Assembly: GCA_029168955.1 (NCBI GenBank)
Contig: JAPDOI010000186.1
Location: 868,001-932,000 of the forward strand
Direction: 5' to 3'
From: Aplectana chamaeleonis
Lineage: Eukaryota; Nematoda; Chromadorea; Rhabditida; Cosmocercidae
DNA: 64,000 bases
Part shown: positions 11,790 to 22,241 of the stretch, one piece after another
How positions within the stretch are numbered: position 1 is the first letter of the stretch
Layout: each line of letters opens with the position of its first letter
Position numbers and translations under genes: made by a program
The notes under the pieces: generated by a model
Seen by the model: only the letters and a program-made list of their open reading frames with translations
Told to the model about the DNA's origin: nothing
The model's database searches: none

Positions 11790-12231
11790 AGGCAGGGTTC
11801 GCGATAAAAACGATTTTTGGGCTCTTTTCATGAGAATGTAGATTTGGTCATCACAAAAGTGAAAATTAGTGAAAAAACCCGGAATTCCGCGGGAAAAACG
11901 CACAAAAACAAGGTATAACGGCTAATTACTGGTGTCGGCCGGCCCCCTAATTAACGATATTTCGTTAATACGTGTTTATCCGCCTTTTATTTTGCTCTTA
12001 AAGTAGTCAGGAGGCTACAGAAGTGCTCAGAAATTACTTTAGAAGCAAAATTAGAGTTAGCAAAACAGGCTTTCATGGAAATCCCGATAGCTGGAGGCGG
12101 GAGGACACCAAGCAATAACTTGTTCTTAAGCGTTTTTAATTCAGTTTTTTACTTATTTTCACCTTTGTGATGCCCAGACCTACCTTTTCATGGGGATAGC
12201 ACAACAACCGATTTTATCACGAACCCTGCCT
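11790..12231. mobile_element. TTAA-flanked MITE 4
   Basis: Ends AGGCAGGGTTCGCGATAAAA and GATTTTATCACGAACCCTGCCT are inverted repeats, flanked by TTAA at 11786-11789 and 12232-12235. This is the cleanest piggyBac-like example in the window. No coding capacity was seen. Confidence 0.85.
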
Positions 12232-12247
12232 TTAAGTGACGTAATAA

Positions 12248-12420
12248 ACAAAACAAAACAAAACAAAACAAAACAAAACAAAACAAAACAAAACAAAACA
12301 AAACAAAAACAAAACAAAACAAAAACGAAACGAAACGAAACGAAACGAAACGAAACGAAACGAAACAAAACAAAACAAAACAAAACAAAACAAACAAAAC
12401 AAAACAACAAAACAACAAAA
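12248..12420. repeat. (AAAAC)n / (CGAAA)n microsatellite
   Basis: About 170 bp of AAAAC units with an internal block of ACGAA units, lying between two TTAA-type MITEs. It opens spurious Lys/Thr/Asn-rich and Phe/Cys-rich frames on the two strands. Confidence 0.95.
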
Positions 12421-12427
12421 CAATTAA

Positions 12428-12708
12428 AGGGCAGGGTATAAAAGAAATGGAGAGCGGTGTGATTTCATCACACACCGTCTTTCTCCAGAGGTAAGCGGCT
12501 GAAGCTCTGAACAGACTAGGGAGTAGGGAAGCAGCCTCACCGGTGATAAAGATATCACGATATCGGGCCCTAAACATGGAAAACTCTGGAAAGAAAAACT
12601 TCTACACTTCCGTGAGAATTTTGTGCCGTTGGCAAATTATAAACTTGTGCATAACCTGAATCTGAGGTCTGTTTTAACTTTTTAAAAATCTCTTTTATAC
12701 CCTACCCT
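12428..12708. mobile_element. Small TTAA-type MITE 5
   Basis: Ends AGGGCAGGGTATAAAAGA and TCTTTTATACCCTACCCT are inverted. The left flank is TTAA (12424-12427) and the right flank is TCAT, a degraded target copy. Confidence 0.65.
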
Positions 12709-12796
12709 TCATCAATCAGGTATCGAAAGATCTCTGGTGCCCCTCCCCCCCCCCGTCTAGGATAGTCCAGACGGATGACGAGCGACAGAAACTATA

Positions 12797-13840
12797 TTTG
12801 CCAAAAAAAGGAAAAGCCGGTTGGGAGTGGACTCTTTTTTCGACAGATTCAGGTCCGTACATTCTTCGTCTTTCTTCAGGAAGATTTGGGTTCACTCATG
12901 TTTTTTTCTGGATCTATGTAATAGGGGCCTCTGCCTTGTTTATGTTTGCATGGAGCTCACAACTTGGATACTATGCTCTCTTCGTAGAATTTAAGGCTAG
13001 TGAATGGACTCTCAGCAGAACAGACGGTATGATCCGAAAGAGTGTCGATGGCTATACTGGCAAATTGTCTCATTCCGCGTTTCCCATCCAGTAAATTAAC
13101 AATCCTGGCACTGCGACCGAAACAAATGTCATACTCGTTCATTGGAGACCGCCGATGGTAGGATTGGAACTGAAAAATGAACAGCATTTACGCGATGGGT
13201 TCAACTGGCATCAACAAATTGCTTATCATCATCACAACATCATTGTGCCTCGGGTGGGTCACGTTCAGTTGTTTAGCTTTTCATCCCCAATCCGGGCGCG
13301 TGGCCTTTGGCGTTTCACAGTGCCAGACAAGATCATGTGAGCACGACATTCCGCAAGCCAGGAAGAGACTGCTAACTTTCATTTGCAGAGGACGATCGAG
13401 GCAGTGTCCGGAGGAGTTGAAGATCTTCGTCGCTTCTAAGGACTGATGCTAATAACTGTGAGCTCCTTTTCCGGACAATATTCCTTTTTCTCCTAAGCTT
13501 AAAGGCAGGGTCCGGGCAGAATTTCGATTTGGAGATTTCCCGCTAAATCGGTGCTCTTGCCACAGGTGGTCCCGAAGAACATGCGAAAACTGCGTGAAAA
13601 CCGGTCTTCTTCAAGTTATTCCAGCCGCCGATGATGCAGAAAAGTCAGAGGAGTGTGGCCATCGTCCATATTTTAGCGGTTGTCCACGCATTCTTCAAAA
13701 GTGCTGTGTAATTATCGGTCATTCCAGCCATGATTGTCATGCTGTGAATACTGTAATCCCTGACTTTGAGGCTGTTTTCTCCAGAACTAAGGACTCAGAG
13801 TTCGTGAACCGTTCAGACGATGTTCACTAGTCCAGCCCAA
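12797..13840 (+). repeat. 1-kb segmental repeat, copy 1 (direct partner at 62970)
   Basis: From ATTTGCCAAAAAAAGG onward this segment matches 62970-64000 in the same orientation, with scattered substitutions and small indels. It includes a predicted small ORF and part of a TTAA-type MITE. The two copies bracket the whole palindrome region but are not part of its inverted symmetry. Confidence 0.85.
13177..13446 (+). CDS. Small possible secreted protein, 89 aa, copy 1
   Basis: The frame encodes 89 residues with a hydrophobic stretch near the N-terminus (INKLLIIITTSLCLGWVTF, about residues 12-30) that could be a signal peptide or membrane segment. It is followed by a basic, cysteine-bearing tail with C at CQTRSC and at CRGRSRQC. 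The second copy at 63360-63629 keeps the full length with six substitutions. An internal GTGAGC...CATTTGCAG pair (52 bp) could be an intron and would join a different upstream frame, so the reading frame is not settled. No family is recognised. Confidence 0.35.
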   Translation: MNSIYAMGSTGINKLLIIITTSLCLGWVTFSCLAFHPQSGRVAFGVSQCQTRSCEHDIPQARKRLLTFICRGRSRQCPEELKIFVASKD

Positions 13841-13890
13841 TCTATTTAACCCAAATTTCGGTAGTGTGAAAATTTGACTGGACCTTGCCT
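13503..13890. mobile_element. TTAA-type MITE 6
   Basis: It starts AGGCAGGGTCCGGGCAG after TTAA (13499-13502) and ends CTGGACCTTGCCT before TTGA. A second copy begins at 63686 inside the right segmental repeat and runs off the window. Confidence 0.65.
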
Positions 13891-14236
13891 TTGAATGCAG
13901 TGTTCCCTATGAATCTCGTTTTTGAGGGTTCAATGTGAAACACTGCGCTTGCAGATGCTGGAGGGAATAGGGTCCAAGAAAGTAGCGAAATGGGCCAGAA
14001 ATTGATAAAAACAGCCGCTAAAACGAAATTTCCCTTGAACAGTACGCCTGTTAGCCCCCCCCCGTTTTGGCGAGCTTGTGGCGCCGCGGAAATTTTCGAT
14101 GGAAAATTGCCAAACAACTCCGCCCGTCCAACCTGATCGATTCGCGCACAATTCGCCATTAGCGGGCGCTTGCGGTAACCTCGTCCTCGCCCTGAACCTG
14201 TACGTCCGTTAGAAACCGCTACTTTGGCTTATTCTA

Positions 14237-14818
14237 CAGAATTATAAAAATCAAACCGCAGATTCTATCCACCGTAGTCCACTGACTATGATAAGAGTGT
14301 GGAAAACATCTGCATCCATTTATCGCCATGATGAGCTGTGGGTCGGTGGAATGGTGTCATGCTCCTCGGGTGCTTTGGTTCGTTCCCATACCCTTGGAAT
14401 AAGGTTTCGTATTACCGTGTGTTTGATGGGTCGCACAAAGGACATTCACATTGAGCCATCGAGGACAAAGACTCGAAGGCTTCCCCAACTACTGCAGTGG
14501 GTAGCGCGTCGGGCCTTTCTATTCCACGAGTTGCACCAAAATGCTGCCCTCTTTCGCTTCAAGCGCTCCGGTTGCTGCTCCAGGCTTCAGCAACAATCTC
14601 CTGCGTTTCAATGCTGCCCCAACTGCTGCTCTCGACACCGCTGACAACAAGGTCAAGAGAGACCTTATCCCACGAGTGTAGGAATGCATTCTTCTGGGAT
14701 ACTGTTCCACCAACGCACTTCTCGTCACGGTTGTTATTGGAACAGAGTTGTTTTGCACATTCTTATCACCCATTGGGTTACGGTGGATAAAATCTGCGGT
14801 TTGAATATTATAATTCTG
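14237..14818. mobile_element. Fold-back element, uninterrupted copy
   Basis: It begins CAGAATTATAAAAATCAAACC and ends GGTTTGAATATTATAATTCTG, with the inverted blocks ACCGCAGATTCTATCCACCG and CGGTGGATAAAATCTGCGGT further in. The interior is similar to 40694-42003 and 49279-50536, but lacks the LINE found there. At 14279-14286 the bases GACTATGA are present once, followed by TAAGAGTG, so this copy preserves the empty LINE target. Confidence 0.8.
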
Positions 14819-14905
14819 TCCCAGCACACGTCCAATGATGTCCTGCGCATTCTTACTGAGGTCCTGCACACCCCTACTGGGTCTTGTACTCGTCGTCCCA
14901 TGGCA

Positions 14906-15104
14906 CTATTCCGGACGGGAGGAGACCACTCAGAATTCTGGAGAGAAGTGAAATGAACCACCGCTCTGAACGTTATCAATCCAAGTATTTGTATACTGTT
15001 TTCATAGCAACAGCGACTGATATCAGTATCAAGCATCTTTCATCAGTTTCGCTTCATTTTTAAGAGTAAATCTTAGAAGCTCCCCCTCCCCCTGTCTAGA
15101 ATAG
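14906..15104. mobile_element. MITE, CTAGGATAG family, degraded copy
   Basis: Ends CTATTCCGGACGGGAGG and CCCCCTGTCTAGAATAG flank an interior with the family's GTGAAATGAACCACC block. Flanking bases at 14825-14895 and 15105-15225 are degraded satellite A units (CCTGCACACTC type). Confidence 0.65.
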
Positions 15105-15225
15105 ACCGTCATGATGTCCCGCACACTCTTACTGAGGTCCTGCACACAGTCCATGATGCCCTGCACACTTCTACCGGAGTACTTCACACCCTACTGGGTC
15201 CTCTACACGTCCCATGGCACTATTC
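15105..15225. repeat. Degenerate satellite A remnant
   Basis: Several imperfect GTCCTGCACAC-type units in tandem, like those of the arrays at 25208-25930. This shows that the satellite core also occurs outside the palindrome. Confidence 0.55.
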
Positions 15226-16016
15226 TCGACGGGGTCGCGACTCGCGAGGTGATCTCGCATTTCGCAAGTTGAGGTGGTAGATCTGCCGCTCAAGGACTAC
15301 GTAAGGCATCTCTGTCTGGTTTTCAGAGGAGCTAATAAGCTTCTCTATAACCTTTAGTCAGGGGTGAGTATTTTTGAACCGATCGCAGGTTTTCAGAAAC
15401 AGGAGACTGTCGAAAACAGCGAGTTCTAAGCAAGCTGATGTTTGATCAATCATTGAACAATGGGAAGATCTGCAGTCGGAAGGTCGCGGGAAGACCTGCA
15501 GTCGGGAGAACAAGAGAACTCCTGCTGTGGGAACTTCCCCTATTACTCTGCTGTCGAGACGTCCCCTTCGCCTCCCCCCCTTCGGTGGAAGTTAATTATT
15601 TGTTTTGAGGGAAGTTCTGCTGTCGTTCTCGGGAACTTCCCCGCAAGTATCTGAGTTCTGCCAATTATTTTCGGCATTCTCGTTGCCGATTACCTCTAGT
15701 CACAAATTTTCAAGCGATTCAGTCCACGCCTTCCAAAAAAAGGAATTCGACGGACGGAGGGTGAGGCGGTGGTGGAGAACGGACGGACGGAGGGTGAGGC
15801 GGAGGCGGAGGCGGTGGTGGAAAACGTTTTTGCGTACTTTGAGAGGTTATAACTTTAGAAAGCGGGGACCAGTTCGGATGAAAATTTGCACATTTATGTA
15901 AAGTCTAACAGCGCATACCTCTGGTGACGGTATGAATAGGTGATCTCATTGTAGGGCATACGCGCGGACAGAGATCAAAGCCAAAACCTGGTGCGCGCTT
16001 CGCGCGCACCTTAATT
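15226..16016. other. No gene recognised; GA-rich low complexity
   Basis: Contains a duplicated GGACGGAGGGTGAGGCGG block (about 15750-15820) and a small hairpin GGTGCGCGCTTCGCGCGCACC near 15990-16010 that recurs, altered, at about 62946-62964. No protein family was seen. Confidence 0.5.
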
Positions 16017-16737
16017 TTGCTGATACTAGAGATAGTTCGCGCGCTATCTTACCGATTCTTACCATACATGATAATCGCAGTTTTGAAGATAATATGGCAT
16101 GCTCCTCGAAAAGAAGATGTCATGAATGTGGTCGAGCAGTTTTCCGACGCGGAGCGAGATGCAATGAACTTTGTGAGACTTGCGTTGGAGGCGCGAATCC
16201 ATGTTACTAAAATACGGATTTCCACTCCTCAGAAGAAGCAGCCGTGCCGTCCCCGTGAATTTGCGACAGGAGTGGATCGTTCAACAGAGTTCAGAAAGAG
16301 ATGCATCTTCTGTGGTAACCACTACAGCGACCCCTGCGGGAAAGTGCGGGACACTCAACGGGTGAAGCTACTCATCAGAAAGAACAAGCGGTGCCATACA
16401 CATACGTTCGGAAATCGGATGTCCAGAGACAGAAAAATGCCCGAAGTACTGGAGAACTTTCTTCTACTGTAACCGGATGGGTCATCACTCAGCAGTTTGC
16501 AGCAGTCCAGATGCCGCTCAAGCTATCGAGGACGAACTCAGCGAAGCCACTCAAGATCTACTCCGAACAAAAGACAAAGTCAACTCCATAATAAGGACAC
16601 TCGGCATAGACCCCTTACCCAATCTGCTACTTCTTGAGGCCTGGAGTATCGAAGAAAGCAAGATTATGCTCTCAAAACATAGGAAAAACATTCACACTCT
16701 TTCTGCGATCCTATGTAGCGATAGCACAGGCGCATGA
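16017..16737 (+). pseudogene. Retrotransposon gag-like zinc-knuckle remnant (BEL/Pao-type?)
   Basis: Two frames must be joined to read it. The first (16017-16472) contains CIFCGNHYSDPC, a CX2CX2HX4C knuckle, followed by a basic stretch. The second frame (from about 16440) contains KCPKYWRTFFYC and CNRMGHHSAVC, a second knuckle that has lost one cysteine. It then continues into AIEDELSEATQDLLRTKDK and an aromatic LLLLEAW tail. This layout resembles nucleocapsid regions of BEL/Pao-like or other LTR retrotransposons. The frameshift near 16400-16440 and the lack of a following protease or reverse transcriptase make it a decayed fragment. Confidence 0.5.
16094..16210 (+). CDS. 38-codon cysteine-rich ORF
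   Basis: A short frame overlapping the gag-like remnant in another phase reads ATG to TAA with the pattern CHECGRAV...CNELCETCVGG. That is CX2C, then CX3CX2C, plus two more cysteines near the ends, a possible zinc-binding arrangement. It may be an out-of-phase part of the same gag remnant rather than an independent gene. Confidence 0.25.
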   Translation: MACSSKRRCHECGRAVFRRGARCNELCETCVGGANPCY

Positions 16738-17215
16738 CAAAACAATATCCTTGTTGCAAAATGAATATGATGATATTCTCGCGACGATTCATCTTTCTTC
16801 TTCTATCCTCTTAGGCTCCTTTTGGTCACTCCTCCTATTTTTGTTATGTGTTGAATTGAAGGGTTGAATTACCCAAGTTTGAGGTGTCAAATAAATTGCG
16901 TGCTTGGAGCTGTCTGTGTACCTACCCGAACCACGTGGCAAGTAAACTAAAACCGAGAAGATTTTTTTACCGCGATTATCAGTAAAAAAATTAAAAAATC
17001 AGATGTCAGATAACGGTATCAGACATCTACATAACTTCACATTTTTTCTGCTGATATTCTGCGGCATTCGCCGCTATCGCAAAAGTATGAAGAGGGTGTA
17101 GGATCTACTACCATATTTCTGACCTCAACAGTTCCGATCATCGGACAATGAACGATTTCACCACAAGAGTGCAGCTAACTAACTGAATAAGAAGGATCAT
17201 TCATATCAGTGTTTG
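16738..17215. other. No gene recognised
   Basis: Contains a TTGAATTACCCAAGTTTGAG block like the ones in the centre of the fold-back elements at 2570 and 48600. Otherwise it is featureless. Confidence 0.45.
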
Positions 17216-17425
17216 TGCTAATCAATTTCGACTGTGGGGTATAAACACCACTCCGACTCGAGCTGTGGTAATTCATAGTGAGCTAAGGCTGTCGGCGGTC
17301 GTCTTTCTCAGCATTTCCGATTCTGTTCATACCGATGGGGTTACTGCTTCGAAACAGTCTCATGCACCCCTGGTTTGCTCGAGAAGGGGAATATCCGCTA
17401 TGGCAGGTACTGTTCCTTTATAATT
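17216..17425 (+). repeat. Uninterrupted copy of the target repeat
   Basis: This roughly 210-bp sequence (TCAGTGTTTGTGCTAATC ... GTACTGTTCC) is split in both palindrome arms. Its first part matches 21498-21666 and its second part matches 33848-33910 (mirrored at 60480-60621 and about 55557-55620). At 17369-17373 the bases CCTGG occur once, flanked by CACC and TTTG. That is the empty form of the composite-element insertion site. TA at 17214-17215 also matches the TA used by the Tc-like element at 21496-21497. Confidence 0.85.
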
Positions 17426-17429
17426 TTTT

Positions 17430-18600
17430 AAAATTGCGCCGACGTAGCCAGCACCAGGGTCAAGCAGACCGCGTCCCGGACCTCGACGAAGCTACGCCCC
17501 CCCCCTTCAAGATCAAAATTTTTGAAAAATGTTCGAAGCTTTCACGTCCCCCTCATGTCCTGTAAAAAGTGTATTGGTTTTTGTGGTCAAACGTTTCAAA
17601 AAAAGTATCTTTCAACCTGGATTTTCGAAAAAATTGATACTGCACTCCCTATCCGACTGATTAGCCTCGGGAGTGTAGTTTTGACTTGCCCTCTGTTTTG
17701 ACAAAGAGGTAATTAAAATTGTGACACAGATTGCCTCACAATCTCACGATGGCATAACGACGAAGAAAAATGTGGGCCAAATCAAGCCGTGATCATAAAA
17801 ACGCTGGATACTTGTTCCCTGCTTGCATCAGGTTTTGTCCTAATCTTGATCGAGCAGAAAGCTAACAAAAGGTCAGGAATGCTACAAAAATGACGAAATA
17901 GGCTAGCTTGAGCTGATACGGAATGTTTGTAGTGGAGGAAATGTCGGTGAGGATGTATTAGGTGGTTACCTATTAGGCCCCTGCCAAAGTTGGTGCTATT
18001 TGCATCTGTAACCCACCGACTCCCCCCGACTCCCGCCAACACCCCCCAACACCCACCCGGTCGATACGTATGATTAAAATGATGGGGTGAGGTTGAGAAA
18101 ATCACTCGGTTTATCCAACTAGATATGACGATGGTTACGTGGCCAACAGGATTGCACCTGTTCAGAGAAATAGTGAAGGAGAGTAAGGTGAAGGAACGGA
18201 GGTAGCAGTAAGGTTAGCTTTCTAGTGATACGCAATGTTTTATCATCGCCCCGCCCACCCGGTGATTTTCTTATCCGCCGTAATCCACGTATTGCATGGA
18301 TATCGACCGCGTCGGATAGACCGAGTTATTTTCTCAACTTCACTTCATCATTTCAATCATACGTATCGACCGGGTGGGTGTTGGGGGGTGTTGGAGGTAT
18401 ACACCGAGTGATTTTCTCAACCTTTCCACACCACATTGTTCATACGTATCGCCCGAGCTGGTGTCGGCGGGTGTTGGGGGTGTTGTGGGGTGTTGGAGGG
18501 ATACACCGGGTGATTTTTGCATCCAATTTCCAATGCTTTCTGTGTGTATCGACCGGGCTGGATACGTCGGCTCATCCAACTATGACCGGGGCCTGAAAGC
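17430..18600. repeat. Degenerate repeat related to 34030-34460
   Basis: Blocks such as GACGTAGCCAGC, ACCGGGTGGGTGTTGGGGGGTG, GATACGTATGA and ATTGCATGGATATC recur here in both orientations, and again in the arms at 34030-34460 and 55030-55440. No coding function was seen; frames on both strands are repeat-derived. Confidence 0.55.
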
Positions 18601-18740
18601 GCGTTTTTCTTTCGCTGTTTTTTTGCATGAATAAATTGTTTAGAAAATTTTTTGTCCATGTTTATCTTGTAGAGCGTTTTAAGCGCTATCTAATACTGTT
18701 ATCTTATTTGTAATTAGTATATTCATTAATTTTTTTGAAA

Positions 18741-21199
18741 TTATTCATAGATGACTTCTGAAGCGCCAACAAAAGAGCAGTGAGCTTCCGAGGCCTCCCA
18801 GAGCGAACACGCATTCCGCAGGAGTCCGGATCAGGGATGTGGGGAATTTTCTGTTTTCTGTTTTCTGCCCATTTTTGACCATTTTTTTCTGTTTTCTGTT
18901 TTCTGTAAAAATGGGCGAAAATTGGACAGAAAACAGAAAAAAAAACGTGTACCGCGATCTGCAGCAGGATTGTTCTAGAAAAAAATAGCCGGATTTATCG
19001 AAGCTAAGTCGGTAGGGTGGGGGTGTACTTCACCCAGGCTCTCTGCAGTTGTTCCACGCTAGACACTTATCTCGCTGTAGTGGTCATAAATTAGGGCACG
19101 TGTGGAGTGCTGGGAGGAAACGGTGCTGTTTCCTGTACACGATCAGGTTTGATCCCATTTCGAGGTGAAGCAAACCAATTAATCCTCCGGGGTCCTTCAA
19201 TTGGTAACAGATTCATGTAGGGAGATGAAGGCAATCTTTAGGAAGTCGGCTGGTCCCTGCAAAAACTCACTTCTCTGAAAAAATTTGCAGCGTCAGTGCC
19301 GGGAAATTACCGCGATCCTTGACTGTGCCGCGATAGTTCCGCCTCAGACATTGGGATTGGCGGACCGGCGGCATTTGCCTGGCGAGCAAAAACCATTCCC
19401 GGTGTCGGACAGCCATTACCCGGCGGTCCGCCAAAACGCTGCCAGTGGTCCGCCAGGACGCTGGCAATCTCTTGGCTATTACCTGGCAGCCCGCTGTTGA
19501 ACAATCATTTGCCAGCGATCCGCCAGTCTCTTGATAGACCGATGAATCGGGGTGGGTCCCTCACCGCAGACCGTTGCGTAGGAGATCGCCTACGCAACGG
19601 TGTGAGGTGAGGCATCCGCCCCACATCCCTCCTGCCCCCTCTCACCCCATGGGGACGTTCTCCTCAGCTACCAATTATATGCTAGCCTCTGAAGAGTGAC
19701 TTCAGGTCATTTCCGCCGCAGCGGCTCCGTGATCAGACGATTCTGCTGCCGTGTCTTAAGCCTCGACATCGCCGCGGCAGTACCGCAGCGGCTCCGCGTT
19801 TGAACCGCGCCGGCTCCACAAGGATGCAGCAGCCAACCCGCGTGGAGTACGATGTACTGTCCCGTGTGGTAAAACGAAATAGTCGCCGGTTCAATGTACC
19901 CAATTTTGAGGTACATTCCGTATTTCCTCGTGCGCAAAAGCGGCGGTAAGCTCTGTCCTTATCAGACAAAGGACGTAACGAGCGCAGGTGCGAATTTTTG
20001 TTCTTACATTTCGGCCCCTCCTAGTTGTCTTATAATTCTTTAATAACCTCATATCGGACACTCTCCCGGAGCCGCTGCGGCGTTATCGCGGAGCCGAAGC
20101 GGCACATTCGGGTCCCCGTACGGATCTGCGGTAGTGCCGTCGCGGCTCCGCGATAGTGCCGCTTCGGAGCTTGTACGCGCCAAAGCAGCGCTATCGCGGA
20201 GCCGCAGCGGTAATTTTCCTTGAAGTCAATTCTCTACGAATACGACGTCGAATGCGCTGCGCATTTCAATAGGGATTCAGGAAGCCGATTTATTATCTTT
20301 ATCTCATAGTGCATACTCTATTCCAGAGGTTTATCGTTGACGAATCCCTCAGATGTAACGCAAAGTAGTCAAGTGAAAGGAAAACTGCAATGTGACTCTA
20401 TAGTAACAATAATAAGCCATCAATACTAAGTACTTAACGCCCACTATTCATACCCGCTCGCCAGCGTACCCGCTTCAGCAGAGCGGGGTAACATTGGCCC
20501 AAACTGTGCCATGCACGCAAAACTCTCAAAACGTTTTAATTAACTGCAACGTAGATGGCATAGAATTTCAAATAAAGCGCCAAGAAATTGACGGTGAGAC
20601 GTGACTTCCAGCTCTGAAGAGTAGTACAGTGTTCAAAGCAGGAGTTATCTCACAATCAGTGTCAAAATATGTACCTCATGGAACGGTCTCTGTCTGCACT
20701 GCGTACTCCTTGCACAGACATACATATGCTATGTATTGAGCTTCTAATAGAGTAATCGAGCTCTTATTGCCTGGTAAAAGGAAGGTTCGATAAACATTTG
20801 CCATCTCATCGCACTCATAATCTGCATTTCTTGAGCGTCTATACTTTTTGCTCTGGCCAAGTGTAAGGCTTTGGAAATTCAATGAAAGAGACATACATCA
20901 CTCAAAAAATGTACTAAAAAATTGAATGTTTTGAAAAATTTCGTTTAGTGTAGGCTGAACACCCTTTATTGATTTTTCTAAATTTTCTGTTTTATGTTTT
21001 CTGTCGAACTAGATTTTCTGTTTTCTGTTTCCGAAAATATTTTTTCCGCACATCCCTGGTCCGGATTCCGTAGAAACGAAGAGATGCAGCTTGGTGAACG
21101 TCCAATTTGCCGAGAGATTTGTCGGACTCCATGACCAGCGGCGTTGAGAGCTCGGGCCTGGGCCTGTTCTTCGGAAGAGAGATGTGAACCGCGTGGCAT
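18741..21199 (-). pseudogene. Tc1/mariner (Tc3-like) transposase N-terminus, split
   Basis: The minus-strand frame starts at 21199 with MPRGSHLSSEEQAQARAL and continues through a helix-turn-helix-like GVRQISRQIGRSPSCISSFL. This closely follows the DNA-binding N-terminus of C. elegans Tc3-type transposases. At RNPD it is interrupted by hAT-2. The frame resumes at 18841 on the far side, with SCGMRVRSGRPRKLTALLL, the GRPRK hinge expected next. The DDE catalytic domain is absent. A TIR-like end (GGGTGTTCGTATACTTATGC, then GACGCACACTG up to 21495) next to TA at 21496-21497 marks the element's terminus. Confidence 0.8.
18842..21058. mobile_element. Non-autonomous hAT-like transposon (hAT-2)
   Basis: Termini CAGGGATGTG (18842-18851) and CACATCCCTG (ending 21058) are flanked by an exact 8-bp duplication GTCCGGAT (18834-18841 and 21059-21066). 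Subterminal TTTTCTGTTTTCTGT repeats occur at both ends. Inside are GC-rich repeats: CCGCCAG-type units at 19270-19530 and GCGGAGCCGCAGCGG-type units in both orientations at 19715-20215, perhaps a nested element. No transposase was found. It splits the Tc3-like transposase remnant. Confidence 0.85.
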
Positions 21200-21789
21200 G
21201 ATGATAAATTACGCATACAACTACATTCTTTACTATCCCGCTTGAAACAGGATTTTTTCTTATGTCCCTTTTACAAAAATTTCGTTTCTCTGAAGTGTTC
21301 GTATACTTGCGACGGCTAAAAAATGAATTTCTGTATGTGAAAAAGGAAAACCTGTACGATTTGCCTTCCTACAATGTGACCTACCGTTTTCGGCATAGCG
21401 AAAAACATAGAGATCGGTGCCGATGCTTGAAACATCGTTCGAATTGCCCAACTATGAAATTTGAGGGTGTTCGTATACTTATGCGACGCACACTGTATCA
21501 GTGTTTGTGCTGATCAATTTCCGCTGTGGGGTAAAAACACCACTCCGACTCGAGATGTGGTTATTCATAGTGAGCTGAGGCTGCCGGCGGTCGTCTATGC
21601 TCAGCATTTCCGATTCTGTTCTTACCGATGAGGTTACTGCTTCGGAACAGTCTCCTGCACCCCTGGGGTGGTAGTAAATGAATTTTCAACGCCAGTTAAC
21701 CATCAACTTTGAACCGCGAGTTAACCACCAACTTTACGTGAGTTAACCGCCAGGTTTATGCGAGCTTACCAATCTTTCTACTTGCTGAA

Positions 21790-22241
21790 AAAGTGATCAG
21801 GACGCGGTAGAAAGTGTGCAGGACCCGAGTGGGCGTGCGCAGGATGTTGTGAAAAGTGTGAAGGACCTTAATAGGAGTGGGCAGGACATCATGGAAAGTG
21901 TGCAGAACCCCATCGGGAGTGTGCAGGATGTGTGGAAGACCCCACTGGGGATGTGCAGGACCCAGTGAGAGTGTGCAAGATATGTGCAGGACCCCACTGG
22001 AGGGTGTGGAGGATGTGTGCTCGACCCCACTGAAGGTGTGCAGGACCCGAGTGGGCGTGTGCACGACCCCATTCGGAGTGTGCAAGATGTGTGCAGGACC
22101 CTACTGGGGGTGTGCAGGACCCCAGTGAGAGTGTGCAGGATGTGTGCAGGACCCCAGTGGGGGTGTGCAGGATGTGTGCAGGATCCCACTGGGGGTGTGC
22201 AGGACCCCATTGGGAGTGTGCAGGATGTGTGCAGGACCCCA
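21790..22241 (+). repeat. Satellite A array A1
   Basis: Tandem 21-bp units GTGCAGGACCCCACTGGGAGT are interspersed with an 11-bp GTGCAGGATGT spacer unit. Long frames on both strands are array artefacts. Confidence 0.9.

Noticed and set aside
12180..12577. Phe/Cys-rich 129-codon frame
   Set aside because: Translation of the AAAAC/CGAAA microsatellite.
14288..14869. Frames inside the fold-back element (plus and minus)
   Set aside because: The same element in the arms is interrupted by a LINE, and the frames are not preserved as a unit; no domain was recognised.
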